A stretch of 30,535 bases of DNA from Candidatus Schekmanbacteria bacterium. GTDB lineage: Bacteria; CSSED10-310; JACPHN01. Below the pieces are notes generated by a model. The model was not told the DNA's origin, ran no database searches, and saw only the letters and a list, made by a program, of their open reading frames with translations. Below are positions 1 to 7,927 of this stretch, piece by piece. A program made the translations under genes and the position numbers. The first letter of the stretch is position 1. Each line of letters begins with the position of its first letter. The stretch spans positions 1-30,535 of the forward strand of contig JACPHN010000142.1 of the NCBI GenBank assembly GCA_016188575.1. Direction: 5' to 3'.

Positions 1-2
1 AC

Positions 3-89
3 CGCTGGCCTGATGTCTTCTTTGCCAAACAGGGGCTGTTCTCACTAACCGCAGCCAATGCCAAGGCCTGTCAATCCTCTCGCAGGTAA
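3..89 (+). CDS. Group II intron reverse transcriptase, C-terminal end (partial)
   Basis: The third frame is open from the window edge to a TAA at 87-89 and encodes 28 residues including WPDVFFAKQGLFSL and ending QSSRR. This matches the usual tail of group II intron-encoded proteins, where an 'FF..QGLFSL' segment is followed by a basic end. The rest of the protein (reverse transcriptase and maturase domains) lies upstream of the window. The intron's structural RNA domains follow within 15 bases, as expected when the ORF sits in domain IV. The identification rests on the tail together with that RNA context; the tail alone would be too short. Confidence 0.7.
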   Translation, partial: RWPDVFFAKQGLFSLTAANAKACQSSRR

Positions 90-103
90 TACCACCAACC
101 GGA

Positions 104-180
104 GAGCCCAGTGCGGGAAATCCGCACGCTGGGTTCGGAGGGGGGAGGGGCCGGGAGTAACCGGCCCTTCCTACCCCTAT
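104..180 (+). ncRNA. Group II intron domains V and VI (3' end of intron)
   Basis: Positions 104-136 fold as a group II domain V: GAGCCCA pairs with the strand ending in TGGGTTC, and an inner GTGCGG / CCGCAC stem is capped by a GAAA-type loop. Positions 137-180 form a domain VI-like stem (GGGGCCGG, then CCGGCCC) with an unpaired A in CCTACCCC that would be the branch point. The intron should end at about 180 (...CCCCTAT), with the 3' exon starting at about 181. Together with the reverse transcriptase tail at 3-89, this marks a retroelement whose 5' part is outside the window. Confidence 0.75.
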
Positions 181-288
181 CATGCAAGGCAGCTCGGAAC
201 GCCCAGCTTGTAATTGAGCCTTCTTGAAATACGTGCTCATCAAGGGTCGCGAGAATCGGACGATGGACCGGCCACTTTCCGACGAGAC

Positions 289-428
289 AAAACATCTAAC
301 GCGAATTTGGCCGGGAAATTCCTGAAAAACCGGCCATAATCTCCCTTGATACGGCCATCTGCGCGAAAAGTGGCCGGAACCGGGGCGAGTTGAGGCGAAT
401 TGGCGGCCAGAATCGCCTCAGATGTTTT
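289..428. repeat. Imperfect 27-nt inverted repeat, likely IS-end debris
   Basis: A 27-nt sequence starting AAAACATCT and running into TGGCCG at 289-315 recurs inverted at 428-402, with about 20 of 27 bases identical. Further GGCCGG/GGCCAC motifs lie between and around the copies (about 268, 328, 367 and 441). Multiple short repeats of this kind are common at the ends of transposons such as IS21-type elements. No transposase is visible, so the family is a guess. Confidence 0.35.
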
Positions 429-463
429 ATCTGCGGCAAGTATGGCCGGTCCGGCCGCCACTT

Positions 464-1046
464 ACCAGCCCCCCCGCTGCCACCCGCTCACCACCGCATC
501 CAGGCAGTCGCGCAGCTCCCCGAAACCCATAAAGAGCCTTCATCTTTGCGGAACGAGTGGGCCCCGCAGGCGGGAGGAGGGGTGAACAGATACGAATCCA
601 CCGTCCACTCGCCGCCGTCGCTTGCCTGGCGTCCGAGCCGAAATACCGCCGACGGCGCCGGGTCCACGCGCGACCGGGAGGGCGGTCTCCTGGCGCCCTG
701 GCGTCGGAGCCCCTGCCGGTCGCGCAGGCTGTGGCAACGGCCTCACCGGTAGATCCGCGCGACCGCGGCGAGGGGCTCCTGCTGCTCCCCGCGTCGCCTC
801 GCGGTGGCGCAAGTGCTCTTGGTTACGGATGTTACGTGGCGTGCCCAATGTCAGAAATCGGCCGCGTCCGTTGCAGAGTGAGCGTCAGTCGATCGGTGCT
901 GGGACACTGGCGGCGCAAATTCGCACAAACGTGGTCGTTCTCTCTCCCCATGGGGGCGCGTGGTTTATCCCCGGTCTCTGGCAAGGCTTTTCCTGCTGAC
1001 ATCGCGCGTGCAACGAGGTCAGGCTGGGGGCATGCAACGCAACAAC
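464..1046. other. Gene-free stretch
   Basis: No reading frame here has a plausible start, ribosome binding site and recognisable product. Open frames are short, overlap on both strands and read as arginine/proline/alanine-rich GC artefacts. I see nothing functional except the palindrome and repeats that follow. Confidence 0.5.
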
Positions 1047-1062
1047 GGAGTACTCGTACTCC
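1047..1062. promoter_or_regulatory. 16-bp palindrome, operator-like
   Basis: GGAGTAC-TC-GTACTCC is a perfect inverted repeat with 7-bp arms. It lies about 350 bp upstream of the TonB receptor gene and just before the REP-like array. It could be an operator or chance; no cognate regulator is evident. Confidence 0.25.
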
Positions 1063-1111
1063 TCGGCGCGGACGTACACCGCGCCGATGGAGCGCCCTTG
1101 CGGGCGCACGG

Positions 1112-1256
1112 GCTCCGTCCCGCGCGGTACGGCCGATTCCGGAATTCGTAGGAGCTCCGTCCCGCGCGGTGCGGCCGATTCCGGAATTCGTAGGAGCACC
1201 GCCCCGCGCGGTGCGGCCGATTCCGGAATTCGTAGGAGCACCGCCCCGCGCGGTGC
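1112..1256 (+). repeat. REP-like hairpin array, four units of 42-bp period
   Basis: Units begin at 1112, 1154, 1196 and 1238. Each holds an imperfect or perfect hairpin; the last two are GCACCGC-cccgc-GCGGTGC. The joining segment contains the palindrome TTCCGGAA and ends in GTAGGAGC, so three hairpins are preceded by GTAGGAGC. A GTAG/GGAG head followed by a GC-rich hairpin is the classical layout of REP sequences mobilised by RAYT (TnpA-REP) transposases. The units are contiguous and nearly identical, with no unique spacers. No RAYT gene is in the window. Confidence 0.6.
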
Positions 1257-1413
1257 GGTGCAGCCGGCCGCTTCCAGGCTGCGCGATTCGGCCCGCGTCC
1301 GCTCATGAGGGCAGCGCGCGCTTGAAATCGCCGCCGAACGGTGACACGGTGTCTTGAGGCGCCGCCCGCGGCGGGGCGCGCCGACAACGCGTGGTGGAGG
1401 AGGGAGACGGAGC

Positions 1414-3561
1414 GTGAGCAAGCGAGATGGGATGGGGCGGCAGGCGCGGCGACGTCTGCCTCATGGAGTCGCGGCAGTGGGGCTGGTGGCGGCCCTGATG
1501 ACCTTGGCCGGGGCCGGCGGTGCGATCGCGGAGACCGAAACGGTGGTGCTCGATATCGAGCAGCTCATCAATCTCGAGGTGGTGACCGCCGCGCGCAAGC
1601 TGCAGAAAATCAACGAGGCGCCGTCGATCATCACGACGTTTCGCCGCGAGGACATCGACAAGATGGCGGTAGAATCGCTCATCGACGTGCTGCGCTTCGC
1701 TCCGGGCATCGAGACGAGCATCGGGCCCGACGGCCGCTACCGCGTCGCCATCCGCGGCGAACGCAAGGACGGCAATATCCTGCTGTTGGTCGATGGCCAT
1801 GCCGTCAACGACCCCTACGACGGCAGCGCCGACTTCGACCTTCCCGTCAGCTTCATCGAGCGGGTGGAGATCATCCGCGGGCCGGGCTCGGCGCTATACG
1901 GAACCAATGCCGTCGTGGGCGTGGTCAACGTGTTCACGGCGAGGGAACGGCGCGACGCCGCGATCACCGCCGGCACCCGCGGCCAGGCGGCCGCCGGCGC
2001 TAACTACGCGTTTGGCACCAGGGAGGCGCCCATCGCGTCACTGTCGCTCGGATACGCCGCCACCGACCGGGGCGGAGACAAGGTGGCCAAGGCGCAACAG
2101 GCGGGAGCCGCCGAGAAAACGGACTACTTTCGCCGGGACGGTCTCCTGTCCGCGGGTTTTCAGCGCCAGGGGCTGCGGCTTTCGACGGTCGCCCTGCACC
2201 GCACCCGCGGCGCCTGGACCGGACCGCTTTTCGAGCTCACCAACGAGAACCGGCTGGAGGCGACCAGGGGCCTGGTCGACGCCTCCTACGAGGTCAAGGC
2301 AGGGAAAAAGCTCAAGCTCCTCCCCAAGGTGAGCCTGGCGCTCCTGGACCGCGAGGACCTGCACCACGACCATCCCGCGGGCTTCACCGCCGATGGCAAT
2401 GTCTTTGCCGACGGCGCGCGCACGCGCGAGGATTATTCGGCAAGCACTCTGGGCGCCGAGCTCTCGGCGGACTACGCGCCGACAGAGGACATGGGCATCC
2501 TGGCAGGCCTGGTCGGCGAGCGGCAGAAGATGGAGAGCTACAAGCTCGTGCGCGATTATCAGGTGATCGGCATGGTGCCCAAAGGGACCTTCGGCAACCA
2601 CGACGGAGTCAGTTACGATCAGCGCGGCAAGGACCGGCGGATCCTGGCCGCGTACGCGCAGGGTGACTACCGCTGGGCGAAGGCGAACCTGACGCTGGGG
2701 TTTCGGCTCGACGACTACAGCGACTTTGGTTCCTCATTCAATCCGCGCGTCGGTCTGGTGGTGCGGCCCTGGACGTGGCTCGGCCTCAAAGCGCTCTACG
2801 CGCACGCGTTTCGCGCCCCGACCTTCCGCGAGCTCTTCGACGACACCTCGGTAGGCAACCGCGGCGTGCGCAGCAACGCGGACCTCGCCCCCGAGAAGAT
2901 CCGCACGGCCGAGCTTGGCGCGGAGGTCAGAGCCGCCTGGGTGGTCGTTCGCGGCAACGTCTTCTACAACCGTATCGAGGACGCCATCGGCGTCTATGAC
3001 CCGGAGGGCTCGGGCGCGCCCGGCGACATGGAGAATCTCGGGCAGCTCAAGAGCTGGGGCGGTGAGCTGGAGATTCTGGCGGTTCCGAGCACGCACTTCA
3101 GCGCCTTCTTGAACGTAGCCGACATCCGCACGGAGTTCGAGTGGTCCAGCGACCCGAAGTTCGATCGGTTTCGCCAGTATCTCGCGTCGCGCGGGCACAA
3201 GCGCATGGTCAACAGCCCGAGCTTTCTGGCAAACGTGGGCGCGGATGCTCGCTTTGGCCAGCTCGAAGCGTTCGTCGGCCTGCAGAACGCGGGCAAAAGC
3301 GGCGCCAACGACCGCTCGCCGATCGAAGGCATCCGCGCCTTCTCGGAACGGATCGTCATCGAGGACTACCTGCGACTGGCGGTGAGCCTGTCGTATTCAC
3401 TGCCGCGCGGCATCAAGCTGCGGCTCAGCGGCACCGGTATCGACCTCTGGGATCACAAGCATGCGGATCCCGACGAATCGACCAACATCAATTTTTACGG
3501 ACCCAACGGCATGAGCCAGCCGGGCGCGGTGTACGCGCTGCGGCTGGTATATTCCATGTAG
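1414..3561 (+). CDS. TonB-dependent outer-membrane receptor
   Basis: A 715-residue outer-membrane receptor of the usual length. GTG at 1414 is preferred because GGAGGAGGGAG at 1396-1406 sits 7 bases upstream; the frame is open further 5' but reads as arginine-rich non-coding sequence. A signal peptide with a VGLVAALMTLAGAGGAIAE core is followed by a plug domain at about residues 40-160 (EAPSIITTF, LRFAPGIE, IRGERKDGNILLLVDG, IERVEIIRGPGSALYGTNA) and then a beta-barrel with alternating aromatic and charged strands (for example HAFRAPTFRELF) ending in a C-terminal aromatic strand, LRLVYSM. It should import a substrate using energy from TonB/ExbBD, which is not encoded here. The substrate is unknown; the downstream gene, 9 bases away, hints at nucleotides or phosphate esters, but that is inference. 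Confidence 0.9.
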   Translation: MSKRDGMGRQARRRLPHGVAAVGLVAALMTLAGAGGAIAETETVVLDIEQLINLEVVTAARKLQKINEAPSIITTFRREDIDKMAVESLIDVLRFAPGIETSIGPDGRYRVAIRGERKDGNILLLVDGHAVNDPYDGSADFDLPVSFIERVEIIRGPGSALYGTNAVVGVVNVFTARERRDAAITAGTRGQAAAGANYAFGTREAPIASLSLGYAATDRGGDKVAKAQQAGAAEKTDYFRRDGLLSAGFQRQGLRLSTVALHRTRGAWTGPLFELTNENRLEATRGLVDASYEVKAGKKLKLLPKVSLALLDREDLHHDHPAGFTADGNVFADGARTREDYSASTLGAELSADYAPTEDMGILAGLVGERQKMESYKLVRDYQVIGMVPKGTFGNHDGVSYDQRGKDRRILAAYAQGDYRWAKANLTLGFRLDDYSDFGSSFNPRVGLVVRPWTWLGLKALYAHAFRAPTFRELFDDTSVGNRGVRSNADLAPEKIRTAELGAEVRAAWVVVRGNVFYNRIEDAIGVYDPEGSGAPGDMENLGQLKSWGGELEILAVPSTHFSAFLNVADIRTEFEWSSDPKFDRFRQYLASRGHKRMVNSPSFLANVGADARFGQLEAFVGLQNAGKSGANDRSPIEGIRAFSERIVIEDYLRLAVSLSYSLPRGIKLRLSGTGIDLWDHKHADPDESTNINFYGPNGMSQPGAVYALRLVYSM

Positions 3562-3570
3562 GAGGCGGTG

Positions 3571-4344
3571 GTGAAGCGAAAACGGCTCGGATTTCTGCTG
3601 CTTGCCGTGGTTTCCCACGTGCTGCTCTTCGCCTGCGACTATGACCCGTTGTTGGAGGCACCCGCCAGCGACAGCGCCGTCGTGGGCTTCACCTCTGTCG
3701 ACCTGGACGCCAACAAGGCGGTGGTGAGAGCGGTGGAGGCGCCGCTCGGAAACTTGGTTGCCGATGCCTTGGCGGCGGCGGCGCGGAGCTCCGGCGTTCC
3801 CGCGGACCTGGCCCTCATGAATGGCGGCGGGATTCGGTTTAACACGGAAAGCCATCCAACCGGTGTGTTTGCGGCCGGCGTTCTGACCCGCGGGGATGTC
3901 GGCGAGATGTTGCCGTTCGGCAATACGATCGTCGTGGCCGAGGTGACGGGCCAACAGCTCCTGCTGATCCTGGAAAGGAGCGTGGCCGCGCTTCCGGCCG
4001 CCGCCGGGGCTTTCCTGCAGGTGTCGCGCGATCTGGTCGTGGACATCGACACCGCCGGCGCACCGCAGATTGTCGACACCACGACGGATCCGCCCGCCAT
4101 CGTGTTCGCCGGAGAGCGCATTCGCGCGGTGTCCTATCGCGGTGCGGCGATCGCACCTGGCGAAACACTGCTCGTAGCGACAAACGATTTTCTCGCCGAT
4201 GGCGGCGACGGCTACGTGGCGTTCCGGGAAATCCCGGCCGCGGACAAGCAACGGCTGAACATCGATCTGAAGGTGGCCTTGGAGGCGTACCTGCAGGAGA
4301 GCTCCCCGGTCAGCCCCGCGGTGGAGGGGCGGCTCCTTCAGTAG
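3571..4344 (+). CDS. Lipoprotein with a lone 5'-nucleotidase C-terminal domain
   Basis: About 257 residues. The N-terminus is a lipoprotein signal (basic KRKRLG, a hydrophobic stretch, then LLFAC, with Cys as the lipidation site). The rest matches the C-terminal substrate-binding domain of 5'-nucleotidases of the UshA type: ALMNGGGIRF, RGDVGEMLPFGNTIV, and NDFLADGGDGYVAF near the end. The N-terminal metallophosphatase domain that does catalysis in full-length enzymes is absent. GTG at 3571 is favoured over GTG at 3568 because GGAGG at 3561-3565 then has 5-base spacing. It directly follows the TonB receptor and is probably cotranscribed. It may act as a ligand-binding surface or periplasmic lipoprotein for the receptor rather than an enzyme. 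Confidence 0.8.
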   Translation: MKRKRLGFLLLAVVSHVLLFACDYDPLLEAPASDSAVVGFTSVDLDANKAVVRAVEAPLGNLVADALAAAARSSGVPADLALMNGGGIRFNTESHPTGVFAAGVLTRGDVGEMLPFGNTIVVAEVTGQQLLLILERSVAALPAAAGAFLQVSRDLVVDIDTAGAPQIVDTTTDPPAIVFAGERIRAVSYRGAAIAPGETLLVATNDFLADGGDGYVAFREIPAADKQRLNIDLKVALEAYLQESSPVSPAVEGRLLQ

Positions 4345-4407
4345 CCGGAGGCCCGCAGCGGCCACCGGCGGGCGGCGCCGGCGCCAGCGGCCGGCGGGCT
4401 GTTCACC

Positions 4408-5418
4408 CTACTGCGGCAAGGGCGGAGGCTCTGGCGCGACTCCGCGCAGCCCGAGCTCCGGCGGCAGGGTGGCGGCAAGCGGCGGCAGGGGCACAATCAG
4501 GGGCAGCGCGTCACCCGGCTCCGAGTCAAGCAGAGTGACGCTGGCGGCAAGCTCGGGCGAAACAGCGGTGATCGGTGCGAACCCCGTCAGCGCGAGGGCG
4601 CGGTCGAGATCGCCGGAGAGCGCCGCGGGCAAGGTCGCCAGCGCGCGCAGGAGCTCAGGCGGCGGCGGCGTTTGACCGACGGCGAAAAGCACGGGCAATG
4701 GCGCGGGCGCGGTCGTCACGACGGCAACGAGCGGAGAATCCGTGCGCAATCGCGCTACCAGGCGACGCGGAACGAGGGCCGCGGCCGCCTGGCCGAGCTT
4801 TACGGCGAGGGCGGCCGAGGCGACATCCGGGGCCGAGGAAACCGCGAGCTTCGCCGCCGCCCCGACCTCGTCCTCGAACAGCACGCGCGCAACGAAGCGG
4901 TCGAGTGCCTCCGGCGGCAGGGGGTTGGCGATGGCGACGGTCGCACCGGCGAGCGCGGCCAGCCAGTCGGCGGGGTAGGCCTGGCGGGCGAGCAATACGT
5001 ACGGTTCCGTGGCGGCGCCGTCGGCGAGCAGTTGCATGAGCGGCGGCATGGCGACCTGCTGCGGATCCGTTGCCCAGTAGGCGCCGTCGACAATGGCCAG
5101 ATCGAGCGCTTTCGCGGCCACGGCGGCGGCGAAATCCTCGCGGCGGCGATAGGTGTTCCAGGTGACGCGCACCCCACTTGCCGCGGTCAGTCTCTCCGAC
5201 AGGCCATCGAGATCGGCCAGCGACGCGACCACGTCGATGGTCCGGCCGGGCACGAGCACACCGATCTTCACGGCAGCAGCGCCGGCGCTGGCGGCGGGGA
5301 CGGACGCCAGGGCGGCGAGCGGCAGCGCGAGCACTACCAGGACCCGCATGGCAGCGGCCGCCGGGGAGGCCGCGAGGCGCTCGAGGCAGCGCAGGAAGTT
5401 ACGGGGTAGTCGGGTCAT
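4408..5418 (-). CDS. PhnD-like periplasmic substrate-binding protein
   Basis: A 336-residue secreted protein. An Ala/Leu-rich signal segment (about residues 24-46) precedes a domain starting VKIGVLVPGR. The body resembles PhnD-type phosphate/phosphonate ABC binding proteins: WNTYRRREDFAAAVAAKALDLAIVDGAYW fits the 'build a window, test the substrate' lobe, and GATVAIANPLPPEA fits the second lobe. There is no ABC permease or ATPase beside it. Its ATG overlaps the last 20 bases of the upstream TPR gene, so the two are translationally coupled. Such orphan PhnD-like proteins often work as sensor or scaffold partners rather than transporters. The tail is proline-rich (PEPPPLPQ). The fold assignment is fair; the ligand is unknown. 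Confidence 0.7.
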   Translation of the reverse strand: MTRLPRNFLRCLERLAASPAAAAMRVLVVLALPLAALASVPAASAGAAAVKIGVLVPGRTIDVVASLADLDGLSERLTAASGVRVTWNTYRRREDFAAAVAAKALDLAIVDGAYWATDPQQVAMPPLMQLLADGAATEPYVLLARQAYPADWLAALAGATVAIANPLPPEALDRFVARVLFEDEVGAAAKLAVSSAPDVASAALAVKLGQAAAALVPRRLVARLRTDSPLVAVVTTAPAPLPVLFAVGQTPPPPELLRALATLPAALSGDLDRALALTGFAPITAVSPELAASVTLLDSEPGDALPLIVPLPPLAATLPPELGLRGVAPEPPPLPQ

Positions 5419-7582
5419 GGCTCGGGGGCATCCAGTATTTCTTCATGATGGCCAGCCGGCCGTCGAGCGCCGCGCGCAACCTCTCCAGCCCGCGCGCGTG
5501 GACCTCCGACGCGGCGCTCCTGGAGAGGAGATCCGCCGCCTGCGCGAGCGTCTGGGTCGCCTGCACCGGATCGCCATGGGCGCGCAGGTCGCGACCGACG
5601 TGGTAGAAGGCGGCGGCGCGGACCTCGACCGGCAGGTCGGTCCGGGCGGCGATACGGAGAACCGCCTGCCGAGCGGCCTCGCGGTTCGGGTCGGCGGCGG
5701 CGCTCAGGTCGGCAACGGCGATGCCGAGCTGCGCTTCTACCAGCTCGCGTTGCAGCTCGAGCGCACGGGCGAAAGCGGCCCGCGCGGGCTCCCGCGATCC
5801 AGACTCGAGGTGGTCGGCGCCGCGACGGACCCAGGCGAGCGCCACGACCGAGGCGTGGTCGGAGCTCTCACGCCCCGAGGCTCGCAGCAGCGCTTCTGCC
5901 TCGGGGGCGCGACCCGCCTGACCGGCGGCCAGCGCCTGTGCAAACGTCGCGAGCGCTAGCCGCGCCGGGTCCGCTTCGCCGCGCATCGCGACCTCGAGGT
6001 ATGAAAAGGCGCGGTCGCCCAGGTTCGCCGCCACGGCCAGGAGACCGGCGTTGTAGGCCGCATCGCGGAAATCTGGGCGCAGCGCCAGCGCGGCGGAGAA
6101 CGCCTCCAGGGCCTCTTCCGGCCGCCCGGCGCGGGCCAGGACGAGACCGAGATCGTATGGCGCCCGTTCCATGGCCGGTGCGAGGCTGGCGGCGCGCCGC
6201 GCATCCTGCTCGGCCCCCTCCAGGCTCTGCGCCTCCGGAGCCGCGGGCGCCGCGGCAAACGACGCGCGCAGCACGGTTTCGGCACGCGCCAACAGGGCCG
6301 CCGCGAGGCGCGCCTCTCCTCCCGCTACGGCGGCGCCCTGGAGAGACTCGTAGGCGGCGATCGCGGCGGGGTAGTCCGCCAACCGATAGGCGCTGTCGCC
6401 GGCGCGACGGCAGAGCTCGGGCGCCCACTGGACGTCGAGCCCGCGCCGGTAGAGATCCGCGGCGAGACGCAGCTCTCCCGCGGCCTCCTGGCGTTGCCCG
6501 AGCGTCTGGTAGGCCGAGCTGATCTGCCCGCGGAGCGCGTCATCCCAGCCCCGACGCGCCGGTGCGTCCGCTACTTTTTCCGCATAGGCAACAAGATGCT
6601 CCGCGGCGGCCTCCGCTTGACCTGCACGCACCATCCCCTGCGCCAGACGCAGGCGCAGCTCCAAAGGCTCGGCCACTGCCGGCTCCGCGGCGATCTTCCG
6701 GAGCTCCGCGGCAGCTTCATCGTAGCGTTCGAGCGCGATAAGGCAGTCCACCATTTCGCGGCGCGCGCGGGGCAGGTCCTCGATGGCGAGCGACCGCTGA
6801 AATCTGCTCACGGCATCCTTGCAGTTGCCGAGCGCCCTTTCGATTGTTCCCATGCGGCGATGGAGCTCTGCCGAGGTCGCCTCGATGGAGGGATTGAGCG
6901 CGCTCGCTTGCGAAAACGCCTTTCTTGCCTCTTTCAGGCGGCCGAGCTCACTCAGCGAAACCCCGAGATTGAACCATGCCGCAGTGTGTCCCGGCTCGGC
7001 CTCGACGAGCTCCTCAAACACTTCGACGGCTGCGGCGTGCTCGCCCCGTGCGGAATGAATCGCCGCGGCCACCAGGAGCGCACGCACCTTCTGCGCCGGG
7101 TCGAGCGCGCTCGAGGCAAGGGCTCGCCGGGCGTACGGCAGCGCGAGGTCGGGCTCGCCGGCCGCGTGATAGGCAGCGGCCAAATTGACGAGCAGCTCGG
7201 GGGTGGGCGTGTCGCTCAGACGCTCGACCGTCTTGAAGGCCGCGATGGCATCGCTCAGGCGGCGTAGCCGCAACAGCACCGTGCCGAGATTGTTCCACGC
7301 CGGCGCCATCGTGTTGTCCAGAGCCAGCGCCTTTTCGTACAGCTCCGCCGCCGCCGCAAAGTTGCCCGCGGCCGCCTGATCGACCCCGCGGTTGTAGGCG
7401 TCGATGGCGAGGTTGCGCTCACTTCCTCCCAGCGGGGCCGGCGTCGATGCGGGCGACTGCGACCACGCCAGCGGCGAGCCAAGGCTCAGCCCGAGCGCGA
7501 TCGCGGCCAGCACGACGCCGCGCGGCGTCGCGCCGAGACTGCCTCGCAGGTGCTTTTTCGGGCACGGCAGCATGGTCGACAC
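5399..7582 (-). CDS. Secreted TPR-repeat protein
   Basis: About 727 residues. GTG at 7582 is chosen because AGGAGG (7592-7597 on the complement) lies 9 bases upstream; an ATG at 7573 would have a poorly spaced site. A signal peptide (GVVLAAIALGLSLGSPLAWSQ) is followed by a dozen or more tetratricopeptide repeats from about residue 55 onward, for example NRGVDQAAAGNFAAAAELYE, WNNLGTVLLRLRRLSDAIAAF, WFNLGVSLSELGRLKEARKAF and AAYNAGLLAV-type helices. TPR arrays are protein-binding scaffolds; here the location should be periplasmic. It is expressed from a consensus-like promoter at 7639-7667 together with the PhnD-like gene, suggesting the two products act together in the envelope. No enzymatic domain is visible. 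Confidence 0.85.
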   Translation of the reverse strand: MSTMLPCPKKHLRGSLGATPRGVVLAAIALGLSLGSPLAWSQSPASTPAPLGGSERNLAIDAYNRGVDQAAAGNFAAAAELYEKALALDNTMAPAWNNLGTVLLRLRRLSDAIAAFKTVERLSDTPTPELLVNLAAAYHAAGEPDLALPYARRALASSALDPAQKVRALLVAAAIHSARGEHAAAVEVFEELVEAEPGHTAAWFNLGVSLSELGRLKEARKAFSQASALNPSIEATSAELHRRMGTIERALGNCKDAVSRFQRSLAIEDLPRARREMVDCLIALERYDEAAAELRKIAAEPAVAEPLELRLRLAQGMVRAGQAEAAAEHLVAYAEKVADAPARRGWDDALRGQISSAYQTLGQRQEAAGELRLAADLYRRGLDVQWAPELCRRAGDSAYRLADYPAAIAAYESLQGAAVAGGEARLAAALLARAETVLRASFAAAPAAPEAQSLEGAEQDARRAASLAPAMERAPYDLGLVLARAGRPEEALEAFSAALALRPDFRDAAYNAGLLAVAANLGDRAFSYLEVAMRGEADPARLALATFAQALAAGQAGRAPEAEALLRASGRESSDHASVVALAWVRRGADHLESGSREPARAAFARALELQRELVEAQLGIAVADLSAAADPNREAARQAVLRIAARTDLPVEVRAAAFYHVGRDLRAHGDPVQATQTLAQAADLLSRSAASEVHARGLERLRAALDGRLAIMKKYWMPPSHDPTTP

Positions 7583-7638
7583 GGTGAGTCGCCTCCTGCG
7601 GGTCAAGGCGGAGAGAGTGGCCACGGGTAGAGCACTCG

Positions 7639-7667
7639 AGTCTAGGGGGCGGCTGCCCGCGTGTCAA
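7639..7667 (-). promoter_or_regulatory. Sigma-70-type promoter of the TPR/PhnD-like operon
   Basis: On the minus strand TTGACA (7667-7662) and TAGACT (7644-7639) are separated by exactly 17 bases. Transcription would start near 7633, giving a leader of about 50 bases to the GTG at 7582. Confidence 0.7.
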
Positions 7668-7854
7668 CCTCGGTCGACCTCGGCGGGGCGACACGCGGTC
7701 GCGGCACACAATCTGTTGCGATGCAGTTGCGCGATGCGCCGGAAAAGTGGTTGCCGCTCGCCACAAATGCAGCGCAGAGCCGGTCTTCCTGCCGCTACGC
7801 CTACAGCCGTCGCTGGCGAAGGCGAAGAAACCGCATCGGGCCGTCACTTGTCGC

Positions 7855-7870
7855 TGGCACTGTGGTTGCA
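7855..7870 (+). promoter_or_regulatory. Sigma-54 promoter (-24/-12) of the glycoside hydrolase gene
   Basis: TGGCACTGTGGTTGCA matches the sigma-54 consensus TGGCAC(G)-N4-TTGCA almost perfectly, with GG and GC separated by the required 10 bases. The start codon at 7928 lies 58 bases downstream. Transcription needs an AAA+ activator bound upstream. Candidate upstream elements include GTGG...CCAC at 7747-7764 and the near-repeats GTTGCGATGC / TTGCGCGATGC at about 7715-7737. The nearest activator gene on this strand is the CARF protein at 10719-12236. Confidence 0.75.
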
Positions 7871-7927
7871 CATGGTATCGCTGACCGTTCGCACCCATCT
7901 AACCTCACTCAAGGAACAGGTCCCACC

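Noticed and set aside
1112-1256. Regular 42-bp repeats as a CRISPR array for the nearby Cas6
   Set aside because: The units are directly contiguous and almost identical over their full length, leaving no unique spacers; the structure fits REP-like hairpins.
464-1400. Open frames of 120-266 residues before the TonB receptor
   Set aside because: They overlap in several frames and both strands, cross the repeat array, and are Arg/Pro/Ala-rich without motifs.
3397-4365. 322-residue minus-strand frame across the lipoprotein gene
   Set aside because: His/Arg-rich antisense shadow with no recognisable domain; the plus-strand product has clear family motifs.
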